Shown: positions 63,045 to 64,000 of the stretch, in pieces
How positions within the stretch are numbered: the stretch's first letter is position 1
Layout of the letters: each line of letters starts with the position of its first letter
Assembly: GCA_017795105.1 (NCBI GenBank)
Contig: CP051247.1
Location: forward strand, 1,798,001-1,862,000
Reading direction: 5' to 3'
Length of the DNA: 64,000 bases
Source: Planctomycetaceae bacterium
Lineage (GTDB): Bacteria > Planctomycetota > Planctomycetia > Planctomycetales > Planctomycetaceae
Made by a program: the position numbers and the translations under genes
Notes under the pieces: generated by a model
Databases searched by the model: none
Told to the model about the DNA's origin: nothing
Seen by the model: only the letters and a program-made list of their open reading frames with translations

Positions 63045-64000
63045 ATGCAGGACCGCATCCTTACCGAAGGTTTGACGTTCGACGACGTGCTTCTCGTCCC
63101 GGCTTACAGCGACGCCATGCCGGATGAAGTCGATATCAGCACTCGCCTCACCCGCAACATCACCCTCAATGTGCCCATCATCTCCAGCCCGATGGACACC
63201 GTGACCGAGAGCGAAATGGCGATCGCCATGGCTCAGGAAGGGGGCATGGGGATTGTTCACAAGAACATGGCCGTCGAGCAGCAGGCCCTCGAAGTCGACC
63301 GCGTGAAGCGGAGCGAACACGGCGTCATCGTCGATCCGGTCACCCTTCCACCGACCGCAACCGTGGCCGAAGCCCGCAAATTAATGGACGAACGCAACGT
63401 CGGCGGGGTTCCCATCACGGAAGATGGGTATTTGAAGGGGATTTTGACGCGACGGGACCTGAGATTTCTTGAGTCCGATGACACCCGAATCTCGGAAGTC
63501 ATGACCAAAGACAAGCTCATAACTGCTTCTGAGACAACGGATTTGAAAGAAGCGGAGCGGATTCTGCGTGAGAATAAAGTGGAGAAACTTTTACTGGTAA
63601 ATGACCGATACCAGTTGAGAGGATTAATCACGATCAAGGATATCGACAAGAATCTGCAGTACCCGCGCGCTTCGAAAGATGCCCGCGGACGTCTGCGAGT
63701 CGGTGCCGCGGTCGGAGTCTTTGATTTTGAACGCGTCGAAGCGCTCATCAATAAGGGGGTGGACGTCCTGGTCGTCGATTCGGCGCACGGGCACTCGTCC
63801 AACGTGATTGAAACAGTCCAGGAGATCAAACGTCAGTACAACATTGACGTGATCGCCGGAAACATTGCCACCACGGAAGGAGCCAAGGCGTTACTGGATG
63901 CCGGTGTGGATGCCGTGAAGGTCGGAATCGGCCCGGGCAGCATCTGTACGACACGCATCATCTCTGGTGTCGGAGTGCCGCAGTTAACGGCCATCAGCTC
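63045..64000 (+). CDS. guaB: inosine-5'-monophosphate dehydrogenase, 5' part (partial)
   Basis: 318 codons are present, and the gene runs off the window end. Oxidises IMP to XMP, the rate-limiting step of GMP synthesis. MQDRILTEGLTFDDVLLVPA is the typical start. IISSPMDTVTESEMAIAMAQ, a pair of CBS domains (about residues 95-205: PPTATVAEARKLMDERNVGG, ISEVMTKDKL), then VGAAVGVFDFERVEALINKG, VLVVDSAHGHSSNVIETVQE and the active-site loop VKVGIGPGSICTTRIISGVG with the catalytic Cys are all seen. It starts four bases after the rsmA stop. Confidence 0.96.
   Translation, partial: MQDRILTEGLTFDDVLLVPAYSDAMPDEVDISTRLTRNITLNVPIISSPMDTVTESEMAIAMAQEGGMGIVHKNMAVEQQALEVDRVKRSEHGVIVDPVTLPPTATVAEARKLMDERNVGGVPITEDGYLKGILTRRDLRFLESDDTRISEVMTKDKLITASETTDLKEAERILRENKVEKLLLVNDRYQLRGLITIKDIDKNLQYPRASKDARGRLRVGAAVGVFDFERVEALINKGVDVLVVDSAHGHSSNVIETVQEIKRQYNIDVIAGNIATTEGAKALLDAGVDAVKVGIGPGSICTTRIISGVGVPQLTAIS

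Overview
The window looks like chromosomal DNA of a planctomycete, probably of the Planctomycetaceae (Rubinisphaera/Gimesia/Planctomyces type). The evidence is a DUF1559 pseudopilin with an H-X9-DG tail, a BBP7-type outer-membrane barrel, a TIGR03009 lipoprotein-carrier-like protein, a Minf_1886-type protein, a DUF1573 protein, three sulfatases, many lipoproteins, and moderate GC with long intergenic regions full of palindromic repeats. No plasmid, phage or rRNA locus is seen.

Layout. 1-2835: tandem DUF1559 pseudopilin + small lipoprotein pairs. 2913-5691: nnrE-punA operon, an extremely Asp-rich protein and a hypothetical gene. 5748-10024: lipoprotein, DUF1573 protein, ligA and a secreted Cys-rich/Lys-rich protein. 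10252-15153: hydrolases, glutaminyl cyclase, a TolQ-ExbD-ExbD motor operon and a YggU protein. 15189-18198 (minus): tatD-asnS, a small membrane protein and tRNA-Asp(GTC). 18388-29573: a HExxH lipoprotein, hisS, a YkgJ Fe/Zn-cluster protein, an esterase, a STAS-like protein, an isochorismatase-like hydrolase and the BBP7 porin. 29799-36312: M20 peptidase, sulfatase, carbohydrate-binding-like protein, EF-hand esterase and a CrtI-like oxidoreductase. 36313-39873 is an accessory island of REP palindromes around a RAYT (REP-associated tyrosine transposase), with a probable polymorphic-toxin tail plus immunity gene and a cREC-type receiver protein. 39874-45009: two sulfatases and treZ. 45126-46090: a non-coding array of alternating palindromic elements. 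46159-53599 (minus): hypothetical genes, an M32 carboxypeptidase and an ABC-2 export operon. 54023-59102 (minus): esterase/beta-propeller pair and planctomycete-specific proteins. 59377-61847 (minus): a retron-type reverse transcriptase, its candidate msr-msd RNA and a VapBC-type pair. 62105-64000: ksgA and the 5' part of guaB.

The main find is the retron. The RT at 59377-60711 has the retron hallmarks NAxxH, YGDD and VTG. The 415 bp gap upstream of it contains, on the same strand, a 14-bp a1/a2 inverted repeat (61043-61030 with 60883-60870, one G.U pair). This repeat encloses an AGC branch-site candidate, two small msr-like hairpins and one long msd-like hairpin, and is followed by a T6 run. 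No known retron effector gene lies next to the RT. The nearest genes are the VapBC-like pair upstream and a TIGR03009 protein downstream, so the effector, if there is one, is unknown. Second in interest is the REP/RAYT island with its flanking palindromes and the toxin-immunity remnant between two REPs.

All functional names rest on reading motifs by eye. No database search or RNA-folding program was run.
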